Part shown: piece after piece, positions 44,426 through 52,958 of the stretch
Numbering within the stretch: position 1 is the stretch's first letter
Layout: the number at the start of each line of letters is the position of its first letter
Position numbers and translations under genes: made by a program
From: Paracoccus tegillarcae
GTDB lineage: Bacteria > Pseudomonadota > Alphaproteobacteria > Rhodobacterales > Rhodobacteraceae
DNA length: 64,000 bases
NCBI RefSeq assembly: GCF_002847305.1
Contig: NZ_CP025408.1
Location: forward strand, 1,224,001-1,288,000
Direction: 5' to 3'
The notes under the pieces: model-generated
The model's database searches: none
The model's input: only the letters and a program-made list of their open reading frames with translations
Told to the model about the DNA's origin: nothing

Positions 44426-45376
44426 ATGCCGCCAGATTCTCTGCCAGAATTCCAGTTTCTCGTGTTCGACGGTTTCTCGAACATGGTGCTGGCGAACGCG
44501 ATGGAGCCGCTGCGCGACGTCAAGATGCGGGCGATCAGCACCGGCTTTGGTTGGACCGTGACGACCCTGGACGGTGGGCAGGTTACCAGTTCCAGCGGGT
44601 TGCAGATTTCGCCTGATCGCGCTTTCGATCCGGAAAATCCCGGCAAACGGCTGATGCTGGTTGCTGGCTATCACGTCCGCGATCTGGCGACGCCTGCACT
44701 GGCGGCCGCGTTGCGCAAGGCAGCCCGCAATGCCGAGCAGATCATCGCCGTCGACAGCGCCACCTGGCTGCTTGCCTCGGCCGGGTTGCTTGACGGGCAA
44801 AAGGCGACCATCCACTGGCAGGAACTGGACGAATTCGCCGAGACCTTTCCCGAGATCGAGGTTTCAACCAGCCGGTTTGTCCATTCTGGCCCGTTCGCCA
44901 CGTGCGGCGGGGCCAGCACCACGCTGGACCTGATGCTGGATCTGATCAAGGATCTGTTTGGTGCCGCCGCCGCATTCAACGCATCGACCATGTTTCTCTA
45001 TGATGCCGAGCGTCAGAACGCCATTCGGCGTGGTGCAGGACAACTGGCGGGGAATGCACCGCGCGCCTTGCTGGCCGCGCTGGATGTCATGTCGGCCAAT
45101 ATCGAAAGCCCGCTGTCAACGGGCGAGGTCGCGTCACGAAGCCTGATTTCCGAACGGACCTTGCACCGGGTGTTCCATCAGGAACTGAAGATGAGTCCAG
45201 GGAAGTATTACCAGATGCTGCGCTTGCAGCGCGCCCAGCATCTGGCGCTTGAAACGCGCTTGCCGCTGGAACAGATCGCGCTGCGCTGCGGCTTTTCGTC
45301 GGCGCCGTCTTTGTCGCGTGCCATCCGCAACGAATATGGCAGTCCCATCCGGCAGTATTCCCGAAGGACAGAATAG
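44426..45376 (+). CDS. cdhR: GlxA-type AraC family regulator, probable carnitine catabolism activator
   Basis: A 316-residue regulator with an N-terminal DJ-1/PfpI-like (GATase1) domain (FQFLVFDGFSNMVLANAMEP; IIAVDSATWLLASAGLLDGQ; GPFATCGGASTTLDLMLDLI) and a C-terminal AraC helix-turn-helix domain (SERTLHRVFHQELKMSPGKY, LEQIALRCGFSSAPSLSRAI). It diverges from cdhC and is homologous in layout to Pseudomonas CdhR. The ATG at 44426 lacks a clear ribosome binding site. A strong terminator follows its stop. Confidence 0.87.
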   Translation: MPPDSLPEFQFLVFDGFSNMVLANAMEPLRDVKMRAISTGFGWTVTTLDGGQVTSSSGLQISPDRAFDPENPGKRLMLVAGYHVRDLATPALAAALRKAARNAEQIIAVDSATWLLASAGLLDGQKATIHWQELDEFAETFPEIEVSTSRFVHSGPFATCGGASTTLDLMLDLIKDLFGAAAAFNASTMFLYDAERQNAIRRGAGQLAGNAPRALLAALDVMSANIESPLSTGEVASRSLISERTLHRVFHQELKMSPGKYYQMLRLQRAQHLALETRLPLEQIALRCGFSSAPSLSRAIRNEYGSPIRQYSRRTE

Positions 45377-45378
45377 AA

Positions 45379-45402
45379 AGCTGCCGGCGCAAGCCGGCAG
45401 CT
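45379..45402. terminator. Bidirectional terminator between convergent genes
   Basis: Perfect 10-bp arms AGCTGCCGGC and GCCGGCAGCT around GCAA lie between the stop of the AraC regulator (plus) and the stop of the BCCT carrier (minus). On the minus strand the stem is followed by TTTCTATTCT; on the plus strand by GTTGGGTGTT. Confidence 0.85.
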
Positions 45403-45410
45403 GTTGGGTG

Positions 45411-46784
45411 TTAGGACTGCGGCGCGGTCTTGGGCCGGCGCAGCCTCATCAAAAATGCCGCTCCGAGGGCAAAGATCCCGAGCGCCACAGGGATGGCGGC
45501 AACAGCGATCAGCGCCAGAATGACCTTGTAGATATCGCCATCAAGTTTGTTGACCACGATCGCAAGGACAGCCATGGAGATGATCCAGAAAGCCCGTGAA
45601 CGACGGACCGTCAGCATCTCGCAGACCAATCCGGCCGAGTCCGCACTGGTGACGAAGAACAGCAGGATGTTGATGGCCAGAATGATCGACAGGATGCCGG
45701 TCTGGTCAAGGGTGGCCATCAGCGTGAACACATCCTCGGATCCGGTATCAATCCCGGCAATACCAAAGACGCAGAACCACAGGCACGAGAACATGGTCGG
45801 CACCAGCATCACGCCTATGACAAGTTCACGCAAGGTGCGCCCTTTCGAGATACGCGCAATGAACAAGCCGGTAAAGATGTACCAGCCGTACCATGATGCC
45901 TGAAACGCGTAGAGCCAATCTGCAAGCCAGGCCTTGCGCTCGGGGTCGCCGACGCCGACTTCCGTGGCCATGGCGGGAAAGCGGATCACGTATTCGGGCA
46001 GCAGCCTGCCATAGGTGGTAAGAATATCGGTCGTATTGGCCAGCACCATGACGCTGACCATCAAGATGACAGCAAGCAAAGTGTTGTAATTGCTAAGCCA
46101 TTTGATACCACGATTCAGGCCGGACATGCTGGATGCAAGCGCGAAGCAGGACAGGACAATGATGATCAGCGTCGTGCTGACATCCAAGCCCAAGTACCGG
46201 GACACGCTGGTCTGCAAGGGCAAGGCCGCATAGGAAAAGGTCAGTGACAGACCGATGACGGTCGACACCACAATGCTGACCAGATTGATCTTGCTGATCA
46301 GCCCTCCGCCCAGAAGCTCTTCCACCGGCTTGGTTATGTTCATGTTGTAGAGCGCATGGGAAAAAATGACGCCGACTGCGAGATAGCCCGACCAGGCCAG
46401 CAGCCCCCAGTGGTTGAAAGCATACAGCAGGGCCTGATCGCGGCTGACGCCCGCTTCGACATGATAGCGCGGCTCCAGCACGCCCCAGGTGAGCAGGCCG
46501 ATCCCCATGCCCGTCGCAAACAGCATTCCGATCCAGCTGAGGGTCGCAAACTCTGGTGGGCCTTCGCCGAAACGCAGGCGTCCGAGCGGCGTGAACATCA
46601 GAATGACGAAGGCGATTGTCGCAATGAAGGCCGGATAGGTAAAGATGAAGCCGAAATTGCCGATGACCGTCAACTTGATGGCGTCGAGCAGCGATTGAAA
46701 GGTCAGCGGCGCCAGTGCCGCAAAACCGATCAGTGCCACGACGGCGACGATCGTCGCGATACTTGTGGTGAGATTCTGTCTCAA
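45411..46784 (-). CDS. BCCT family transporter (carnitine/betaine/choline type)
   Basis: A 457-residue secondary transporter of the betaine-choline-carnitine family with 12 hydrophobic segments. The substrate-site signature appears as FATGMGIGLLTWGVLEPRYH, followed by FNHWGLLAWSGYLAVG and, later, WYGWYIFTGLFIARISKGRT. It is somewhat shorter than the usual 500 or more residues because both termini are short. The start is TTG at 46784 with AGGAGG eight bases upstream. The substrate is probably carnitine, from the adjacent catabolic genes. Confidence 0.92.
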   Translation of the reverse strand: MRQNLTTSIATIVAVVALIGFAALAPLTFQSLLDAIKLTVIGNFGFIFTYPAFIATIAFVILMFTPLGRLRFGEGPPEFATLSWIGMLFATGMGIGLLTWGVLEPRYHVEAGVSRDQALLYAFNHWGLLAWSGYLAVGVIFSHALYNMNITKPVEELLGGGLISKINLVSIVVSTVIGLSLTFSYAALPLQTSVSRYLGLDVSTTLIIIVLSCFALASSMSGLNRGIKWLSNYNTLLAVILMVSVMVLANTTDILTTYGRLLPEYVIRFPAMATEVGVGDPERKAWLADWLYAFQASWYGWYIFTGLFIARISKGRTLRELVIGVMLVPTMFSCLWFCVFGIAGIDTGSEDVFTLMATLDQTGILSIILAINILLFFVTSADSAGLVCEMLTVRRSRAFWIISMAVLAIVVNKLDGDIYKVILALIAVAAIPVALGIFALGAAFLMRLRRPKTAPQS

Positions 46785-46834
46785 GATGGGTTCCTCCTGC
46801 TGTTGCGGTGGTTCTGTTCAAGCGGCCTGGTTGT

Positions 46835-47656
46835 TCAATTATCCAGGCGCTGCTTGAGGGCATGGCAAAAGCTCCTCCAAGCTTCTGCCATTGCGGGCAG
46901 TTGTTCCCGCGCATGAAGACAGCCGTGCAACATATCGGCTGCCAGGTAATAGCCAACCTCCGCGCCGTCCTCGCGCCAGCGGGAAACTGCGTCTTCCAGC
47001 GGTGCGGTCAGCGGGTCGCGCGACACGGCCAAAACCTCGATCTGGCGCGCGGGCGGGGATAGATCATCGACAGCCGGGCTGCCCTGCGCCATTGCCTCCC
47101 ATGCCGCAAACACGTCGTCGCGGCTAAGCAGGGGGGCATCCGGGCCCAACGTTTCTGCGGTGAGCGTGCCCGCCGGCGGATAGATCAGTCCAAGAGGCGG
47201 GCTCGCGTCTGGATCATGGCAAAGATCCAGTATGAGCCGCCCGCCGGCGCTGTCGCCGACAAGGGCGGCAGGCGAAATTTCTGCAATCACCTGGCGGCAA
47301 TCATCCAGGGCGTCGGCATAGCCCGCCTCGGGCAGCAGCCGATAGCCGATGCTGACCACCTCGCGCGACAGCGCCTCGGCCAGTCCCGCCGCGACACCCT
47401 GATGGCTGTCCAGCGAGCCCAGATTGAAGCCGCCGCCATGGATGTAGACGACCACGCCGGGGTTGTGGTGCCGGGGGATGTGGCGCCGCACCGGCACATT
47501 GCCAATGCGATCGTCGGTCAGGGTCATGCCGTTGGGCAACGCAGGCGCGAAACTGGCGCATAGCGCGTCGTAATACTGGCGCGCATTCGGCAGCGGCAGA
47601 TCCGCCATGGCGGTCAGTCCCTGATCGAACTGGCGTTCAAAATCGGCAATATCCAT
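46835..47656 (-). CDS. Alpha/beta hydrolase (HSL-like esterase), possible acylcarnitine hydrolase
   Basis: A 273-residue alpha/beta hydrolase of the hormone-sensitive-lipase group: oxyanion motif VVYIHGGGFNLGSLDSHQG (about residue 80), nucleophile ALVGDSAGGRLI (about 140), acid and histidine in AVSRDPLTAP and ADMLHGCL. It lies 50 bases upstream of the BCCT gene on the same strand. Pseudomonas uses an alpha/beta hydrolase (HocS) to free carnitine from short-chain acylcarnitines; a similar job is inferred here. ATG 47656 is chosen from family length; the frame is open 58 codons further upstream. Confidence 0.85.
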   Translation of the reverse strand: MDIADFERQFDQGLTAMADLPLPNARQYYDALCASFAPALPNGMTLTDDRIGNVPVRRHIPRHHNPGVVVYIHGGGFNLGSLDSHQGVAAGLAEALSREVVSIGYRLLPEAGYADALDDCRQVIAEISPAALVGDSAGGRLILDLCHDPDASPPLGLIYPPAGTLTAETLGPDAPLLSRDDVFAAWEAMAQGSPAVDDLSPPARQIEVLAVSRDPLTAPLEDAVSRWREDGAEVGYYLAADMLHGCLHAREQLPAMAEAWRSFCHALKQRLDN

Positions 47657-48116
47657 CGTCGTCACACTTTCATTTGAAGCTGCCGCCCAGAACTTGACGA
47701 CGGCCCGGGGTTGCAGGTCATCCGGGACAGCGCGGCACAATCTGGCGAAGGTCACCGGAACAGGCCGTAGCGCGTCCCGGAAAATTGGCAAGCAGGGGCG
47801 AAAGGCGCACGAAAGGTTCCGGCCAGCCAAGCGGTTTTGCAGCGTTCATGGGCGTCTAGATTGGTTGCGGTCGCGAGAGGACCGCGAAATCCGTACGGGG
47901 CGTGGTTTCAAATATATGCACAGAAACGCCGTCACATATTAACCAATCTCGCCACACAGAGAGCAAATATCGCCGTATTTCAGGGTGACGGGCCTTTGGA
48001 AACGCCCGCGCCTGTCATGCCGCACATTGCGATAAGTGCTGTATTGCGGCTGCCCGCTGGATCGAAACGTCCGGGGGTAGCTCGCAATCGGCAACCCGAG
48101 CTCGCATAGCCTAACT
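47657..48116. other. Intergenic region, no gene seen
   Basis: About 460 bases upstream of the esterase/BCCT pair. It should contain their promoter. Short open frames here lack start signals and recognisable motifs. The 3' part precedes the MprF-like remnant and may belong to the same decayed gene. Confidence 0.45.
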
Positions 48117-48554
48117 GTGGCTTTGTCAGCCAGTGCAGACCGAGCAGACCTAGGGTATGACATCGCGGCTGTCTCGACCTTCACCGCCATCGCGTTTGGG
48201 GTCGCCGCAACGCTGATCGGGCTGGCCGTGCATCCGCTGGCGCTGGCATCCCTGCTGCCCCTACCGGCATCTGGCGTCAGGCTGCTGGCAATCGTCGCCG
48301 CCCTGATGATCCTCGGGCCGCTGATCTGGGCCTCGTTCACGCGGCGGCGGCTGAAAATCGGCCGTTTCGAGTTGCACGCGCCATCGCCCAGGCTGCTGGC
48401 CGTCATGGTTTTCGGATCCGGGCTTTGGATGTCCCTGTCAGCCCTGCTGCCCCCCGTCAGCCCGATTGCGGCAATTTACCCATCCGCGTCGGCAGGCACC
48501 TGGCGGGGGTGCGATGCTATCGGGCAAAACGGCGCTGCTCGTTTTCTGCCCTGA
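48117..48554 (+). pseudogene. Remnant of an MprF-like lysylphosphatidylglycerol synthase membrane domain
   Basis: A frame of 145 codons opens at GTG without a ribosome binding site. YDIAAVSTFTAIAFGVAATL, IGLAVHPLALASLLPLP and LKIGRFELHAPSPRLLAVMV resemble an internal part of the multi-helix flippase domain of MprF/UPF0104 proteins. Similarity fades after LSALLPP and the rest of the 500-plus-residue protein is missing. I read it as a truncated relic; the assignment is by pattern memory only. Confidence 0.4.
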
Positions 48555-48633
48555 CAAAGATGGGCCATTCCGTATCTTCATACGCGATTGTTCAGAGTAT
48601 AGGATGCAAAGGGACAGTTAGGCAGGTACCCTC

Positions 48634-49320
48634 ATGATCGTCAGCCCACCCCTGCACAAGGACGGCACTGCGACCGTTGGCGATGCGCTGCTGCAGACCG
48701 TGCGGTTCGATATCATCCGCGGGCAATTGCTGCCAAACCAACGGCTGCGGCTGGAGAAGATGCGCGAAGCCTATGGTGCCAGCGTCACCACCCTGCGCGA
48801 AATGCTGAACCGGCTGGTCGCCGAAGGCTTTGTCGTGGCCGAAGGGCAGCGGGGTTTCGAGGTGGCCGCGATCAGCATGGCCGAGCTGCGTGAGTTGGCC
48901 GAAATGCGGACCATGCTGGAATGCCATGCGCTGGACAGGTCGATCTCGCTTGGCTCACTGGAATGGGAGGCTGGCGTCGTCTCAGCCCATCACATGCTGC
49001 ACTCGGTCGAAAACGGGTTGATCGGCGGCGAGACAAGCGCGGTCGAGACATGGGTGCAATACGACTGGAATTTCCACAGCGCCACCGTTGCGGCCTGCGA
49101 TATGCCGGCGCTGATCGCCACGCATACCAACATCTTTGGGCGCTATATCCGCTATCACCTGCTGGCGTTGGATTTTCGCGGCGCGGCGGTGGCCAGGGAT
49201 CACGAAAAGCTGCGTGATCTGGTCATATCGCGGCAAATTGATCCTGCCGTCACCCTGCTAAAGGCGCATATCCGCGCCGGAATGGATCACATCATCGCCT
49301 CGGGCAAAATCCCGGCCTAA
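48634..49320 (+). CDS. GntR family (FCD subfamily) transcriptional regulator
   Basis: A 228-residue regulator. The N-terminal winged helix-turn-helix covers about residues 10-80 (LRLEKMREAYGASVTTLREM, LNRLVAEGFVVAEGQRGF); the C-terminal all-helical FCD ligand domain follows (LRELAEMRTMLECHALDRSI, YDWNFHSATVAACDMPALIA, DHEKLRDLVISRQIDPAVTL). It is convergent with the aroQ-like/TRAP operon, and the two stop codons overlap. Control of that operon is likely. A direct repeat upstream of the TRAP binding protein (52704-52730) is a candidate site. Confidence 0.9.
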   Translation: MIVSPPLHKDGTATVGDALLQTVRFDIIRGQLLPNQRLRLEKMREAYGASVTTLREMLNRLVAEGFVVAEGQRGFEVAAISMAELRELAEMRTMLECHALDRSISLGSLEWEAGVVSAHHMLHSVENGLIGGETSAVETWVQYDWNFHSATVAACDMPALIATHTNIFGRYIRYHLLALDFRGAAVARDHEKLRDLVISRQIDPAVTLLKAHIRAGMDHIIASGKIPA

Positions 49321-49775
49321 GCGGCGGCGCGATCCGCCACCATGTCACGCAGCAACTGCACGGCATAGCCGTAGCCCCTTGCGCCGGTGCCCGCCATCAC
49401 CGCGGTCGCAACGGGCGATACCAGCGAGCGGTGATAGATCGGTTCGCGCTTGTGGACATTGCTGATGTGAAACTCGATCAGCGGATGGGGATACATCTTC
49501 AGCGCGTCCATCACCGGGACCGAGGTAAAGGTCAGCCCGGCCGGGTTGATCAACAGTGCCGAGCTGTCATCAATTGCCTCGTGAATCCAGTCGATCAGCT
49601 GAAACTCGGCATTGGTCTGGCGAAAGACCAGCGCTGTATCGCCGGCGGCCTCGCGGCAGATCTGTTCCACCTGAGCCAGCGTCGTATGGCCATAGATCTC
49701 GGGCTCTCGCAGGCCAAGGCGGTTGAGGTTGGGGCCGTTCAGGACATGGATCGGTTTGGTCATGGTTTCGCTCAT
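49317..49775 (-). CDS. Divergent type II 3-dehydroquinate dehydratase-like protein
   Basis: A 152-residue protein with the AroQ fold signature: HVLNGPNLNRLGLREPEIYG, NAEFQLIDWIHEAIDD, LLINPAGLTFTSVPVMDALK and EFHISNVHKREPIYHRSLVS. Compared from memory with the Mycobacterium tuberculosis enzyme, the catalytic tyrosine, arginine 19, asparagine 75 and histidine 101 are kept, but substrate-binding histidine 81 is phenylalanine and arginine 112 is tyrosine. It is coupled to the TRAP large permease by an ATGA overlap, so it probably acts on the imported compound rather than in aromatic amino-acid synthesis. Its true substrate is unknown. Confidence 0.85.
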   Translation of the reverse strand: MSETMTKPIHVLNGPNLNRLGLREPEIYGHTTLAQVEQICREAAGDTALVFRQTNAEFQLIDWIHEAIDDSSALLINPAGLTFTSVPVMDALKMYPHPLIEFHISNVHKREPIYHRSLVSPVATAVMAGTGARGYGYAVQLLRDMVADRAAA

Positions 49776-51073
49776 CCGTTATAGCCGAACTGCCGGGGCA
49801 GCCACAAAGACAGGTCGGGCAGCATGGTGATCAGCAGCAGCGCCACCAGTAACGCGGCCAGGAAAGGCAGGATCTCGCGCACGATGCGGCGCAATGGGCT
49901 GCCCGAGATATTGCTCATCACGAACAGCAACAACCCATAGGGCGGGGTGATCAGCCCCAGCATGACGTTGACCACGCAAACGACGCCGAAATGCACCAGA
50001 TCAACGCCCAGGGCATTGGCGGTCGGGATCAGTACCGGCACGATGATCAGCAGGATCGTGGTACCCTCGAGCAGGCAGCCCAGCACCAGCAAAAGCAGGT
50101 TCACGAGCAGCAGAAAGGCCAGCGGCGACAGGTCAAAGCCGGTCAGCCAGGCGCTGAGCGTTGCGGGGATGTTTTCGACCGTGACGACATAGTTGAACAC
50201 CATCGCACCGGCGATCAGCATCCCGATCGAGGCGGTCGTTCTGGCGCTGGACAGCAGTGACGCATAAGCCGAGGCCGGGCTGATGCTGCGGTAGAGCAGG
50301 GCCGAGATCAGCAGGGCGTAAAGCGCGGCGATGGCGGCGGCCTCGGTCGGTGTGGTGGCGCCGCCATAGATGCCGCCCAGCAGCACGACCGGCATCATCA
50401 GCGCGGGAAAGGCATCCAAGGTGATCCGGGGCAATTCGCGCATCGGCACGGGCGCCTCTACCGGGAAATTCCGGCGGCGTGCCGAGACGACGACGATCAG
50501 CGCCTGCACCAGCCCCATCAACAGGCCCGGCACGACGCCCGCCAGAAAAAGGTAACCAATCGAGGCATCGGACACGAGCGCATAGATCACCATCGGGATC
50601 GAAGGCGGGATGATCGGTCCGATCACCGAGGTCGAGGCCGTCAGCGCGGCGGCAAAGGCGGGTGGGTATTTGCCGCCCTCGGTCATCATCTTCTGCATCA
50701 GCTTGCCCGCGCCTGCCGCATCGGCAATCGCCGACCCCGACATGCCGGCGAAAACGATGCTTTGGACCACATTGACCAGCGCCAGTCCGCCGGGGAAACG
50801 CCCGACAAAGGCGTTGCAAAAGGTCAGCAGCCGCAGCGTCATGCTGCCAGCATTCATCAGTTCCGCCGCCACGATGAATAGCGGCACCGCAAGCAGGATA
50901 TAGCTTGAGAACATGCCGTTCAGCAGTTGCTCGGCCGCGGTGCCCATATCCAGCCCGGCCAGCATCAGATACAGGATCGACGAGGCAATCATCGCGTGCC
51001 CGATGGGCAGCCCGATGATGCACAGCAGAACGATGGACAGGATCGACAGCGTAAAGGGGTCGGTCAGGCTCAT
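49772..51073 (-). CDS. dctM: TRAP transporter large permease, DctM family
   Basis: A 433-residue inner-membrane protein with about 12 hydrophobic segments, the transport channel of the TRAP system. It has typical stretches FAGMSGSAIADAAGAGKLMQ, AALTASTSVIGPIIPPSIPM, LGGIYGGATTPTEAAAIAAL and GVVCVVNVMLGLITPPYGLL. Start and stop overlap its neighbours as ATGA on both sides. Confidence 0.95.
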   Translation of the reverse strand: MSLTDPFTLSILSIVLLCIIGLPIGHAMIASSILYLMLAGLDMGTAAEQLLNGMFSSYILLAVPLFIVAAELMNAGSMTLRLLTFCNAFVGRFPGGLALVNVVQSIVFAGMSGSAIADAAGAGKLMQKMMTEGGKYPPAFAAALTASTSVIGPIIPPSIPMVIYALVSDASIGYLFLAGVVPGLLMGLVQALIVVVSARRRNFPVEAPVPMRELPRITLDAFPALMMPVVLLGGIYGGATTPTEAAAIAALYALLISALLYRSISPASAYASLLSSARTTASIGMLIAGAMVFNYVVTVENIPATLSAWLTGFDLSPLAFLLLVNLLLLVLGCLLEGTTILLIIVPVLIPTANALGVDLVHFGVVCVVNVMLGLITPPYGLLLFVMSNISGSPLRRIVREILPFLAALLVALLLITMLPDLSLWLPRQFGYNG

Positions 51074-51582
51074 GTCTGCCCGTCCCCGCGCTGAATGTCG
51101 TCGCTCGCGCCCGCCCCGCGCAGCGTTCTGACGAAAATCCAGGCATAGCGGATCAGCACGGCAACCGCGAAAATGATATAGATCGAGTAGAGCCAGTCGT
51201 AGCGGATATCCAGATAGGACGATTTCTGGATCTTCATGAAGGTCACGTAATCCCAGACCGCTGGCAGAGAATAACCGTAAAGAAACAGCAGGGCGGCCGC
51301 GGCCAGCAGGGTCATGACCCGCCGCGCCTTGGGTCCGACCGATCCATAGATCACGTCAAAGCGGATCTCATCGCGCTCGCGCAGCACGAAGGCCGCGCCC
51401 CACAGCACCACCCACAGCCACATGGTGATGGTCAGTTCGCTGGCCCCGCCGACCGGCAGGTTGAACAGATAGCGCGACGCGATCTGCACGATGAATGCCC
51501 CGAACATCACCACCAGCATCCCGACGGCAATGTTTTCTGCGCGACGATGCAGCCACGCCCCGATCCTGCTCAGCTTGTCCAC
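51070..51582 (-). CDS. dctQ: TRAP transporter small permease, DctQ family
   Basis: A 170-residue membrane protein with four hydrophobic segments. MLVVMFGAFIVQIASRYLFN, ASELTITMWLWVVLWGAAFV, LRERDEIRFDVIYG and the last helix around LYSIYIIFAVAVLIRYAWIF match DctQ. The start is GTG at 51582 with GGAGG upstream. It ends in an ATGA overlap with dctM. Confidence 0.92.
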   Translation of the reverse strand: MDKLSRIGAWLHRRAENIAVGMLVVMFGAFIVQIASRYLFNLPVGGASELTITMWLWVVLWGAAFVLRERDEIRFDVIYGSVGPKARRVMTLLAAAALLFLYGYSLPAVWDYVTFMKIQKSSYLDIRYDWLYSIYIIFAVAVLIRYAWIFVRTLRGAGASDDIQRGDGQT

Positions 51583-51603
51583 CTGCCCTGCCCTCCGCGA
51601 GGT

Positions 51604-51632
51604 GTCGCGCCCGCCGCTCGGGCGGACGCGAC
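51604..51632 (-). terminator. Intra-operon hairpin after the TRAP binding-protein gene
   Basis: Arms GTCGCGCCCGCC (51604-51615) and GGCGGACGCGAC (51621-51632) form a 12-bp stem with one G-U type mismatch, beginning 6 bases after the dctP stop and ending just before the dctQ ribosome binding site. It probably limits expression of the membrane subunits relative to the receptor. Confidence 0.6.
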
Positions 51633-51638
51633 CTGATC

Positions 51639-52622
51639 TTACATCGCGTTGATGCGGTCCAGCATGCCCTCGGGCCAGTCAGCCGAGATCTCATTATCCA
51701 GATACATCTGCTGCGCGTGGGTGCGGAAGGCATCCACATCCGGGGTATAAATCTTCAGCCCCTGTTCCTCGAAGAAGGCCGAAAGTTCTTCTTCGCGTTT
51801 CAGATGTTCTGCCTGACTCCAGTTGATGGCCTCGTCAGCGGCAGCCTGAAAGGCCTCGCGCTGCGCGTCATCCATACCGTCCCAGACCTCTTTCGAGATC
51901 ACCAGCAGGTCATAGCCGACCAGATGCGAGGTCATCGCGATCTGCGACATCACCTCGTAGAACTTCATGTTCTCGACATTGGGCAAAGGGTTGTCCTGCC
52001 CGTCGATGGCCCCTGTCTGCAGTCCGGTATAAACCTCGGCATAGGCCATCGGCGTCGGGTTGGCCCCCAGCGACTGACCCAGGAACTGCCACGCATCGCC
52101 GCCGGGCATGCGCAGTTTGACGCCTGACATATCCTCGGGCGTGCTGATTTCCTTGTCGATGTTCAGCCCTACCTGACGGGTGCCGAAATAGGTCGGGCCA
52201 AGGATGTGGATGCCCAGTTGATCCTCGGCCATGGCCTTCATCTCGGCACCGGCGTCGCTGTCAAAGAAGGCGCGCAGATGATCGGCGTCGCGGAACAGAT
52301 AGGCTGAGGTCAGGATCGAAAAAGCCGGAATCTGCGATGCGATATCCTGCGGCGCGACATTGCCCATTTCCAGATTGCCGCGCTGGATGGCGATGATCTC
52401 GGTCGTCTGCTTGAACAGCGTGCCGCCGTAATACAGCTCTAGCTCGAAATTATCTGCGACCGCTTCGGCCAACTGTTTCATCATGTCGGCGCGGATGTCC
52501 TGCTCGGAAAACACCGCCGAAAACCGCAATTTTTGGCTGTCTTGCGCCAAGGCCGGCATCGCCACGGACAAAGCCAGAGCCCCCGAGGCCATCAGCCCCA
52601 GAACCTTACGTCGATTGAACAT
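51639..52622 (-). CDS. dctP: TRAP transporter solute-binding protein, DctP family
   Basis: A 327-residue periplasmic receptor. The signal peptide MFNRRKVLGLMASGALALSV is cleaved near MPALA-QDSQKL; the mature part has LRFSAVFSEQDIRADMMKQL, VKLRMPGGDAWQFLGQSLGA with the ligand-binding arginine, and MAYAEVYTGLQTGAIDGQDN. ATG at 52622 follows GGAGGAAGACGA. Because an AroQ-like enzyme is encoded in the same operon, a cyclic or carboxylated compound such as a quinate relative is a possible substrate. Confidence 0.94.
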   Translation of the reverse strand: MFNRRKVLGLMASGALALSVAMPALAQDSQKLRFSAVFSEQDIRADMMKQLAEAVADNFELELYYGGTLFKQTTEIIAIQRGNLEMGNVAPQDIASQIPAFSILTSAYLFRDADHLRAFFDSDAGAEMKAMAEDQLGIHILGPTYFGTRQVGLNIDKEISTPEDMSGVKLRMPGGDAWQFLGQSLGANPTPMAYAEVYTGLQTGAIDGQDNPLPNVENMKFYEVMSQIAMTSHLVGYDLLVISKEVWDGMDDAQREAFQAAADEAINWSQAEHLKREEELSAFFEEQGLKIYTPDVDAFRTHAQQMYLDNEISADWPEGMLDRINAM

Positions 52623-52958
52623 TCGTCTTCCTCCCTGTCGAATGGTCATTTTTATTCATCAGGTCTAGCACAGATCACGCAAAGAATGGCGTATAATTTA
52701 TATTTCATAGGCTATTTTTTTGTTCATAGGTCATTTGATTTTGCTTTGATCGGTCCGCTCAATGATCAACTCGTGCGGCTGATCCAGGAAATATCGGTCG
52801 CGCAAACCGCGTCCGGCGCAGCAACTTGAAACCGCCCCGCTGGCCTGTTCTCTGTGTTCATTGCTGGCCTGCCACGCGCGCAACTCGCGATATCCTTGGG
52901 CCTTGTCGCTGGCAGCCGATCCTTGATGGCCCGCCGCGCATCCGCCTGCGGACGCTGT
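52623..52958. promoter_or_regulatory. AT-rich promoter region of the TRAP operon with direct repeats
   Basis: TTCATAGG occurs at 52704-52711 and 52723-52730, 19 bases apart, within a very AT-rich stretch (52690-52745) about 80-110 bases upstream of dctP. It could be a binding site for the GntR regulator at 48634. The rest of the 336-base gap, towards the end of the Na/Pi gene, holds no recognisable gene. Confidence 0.4.
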
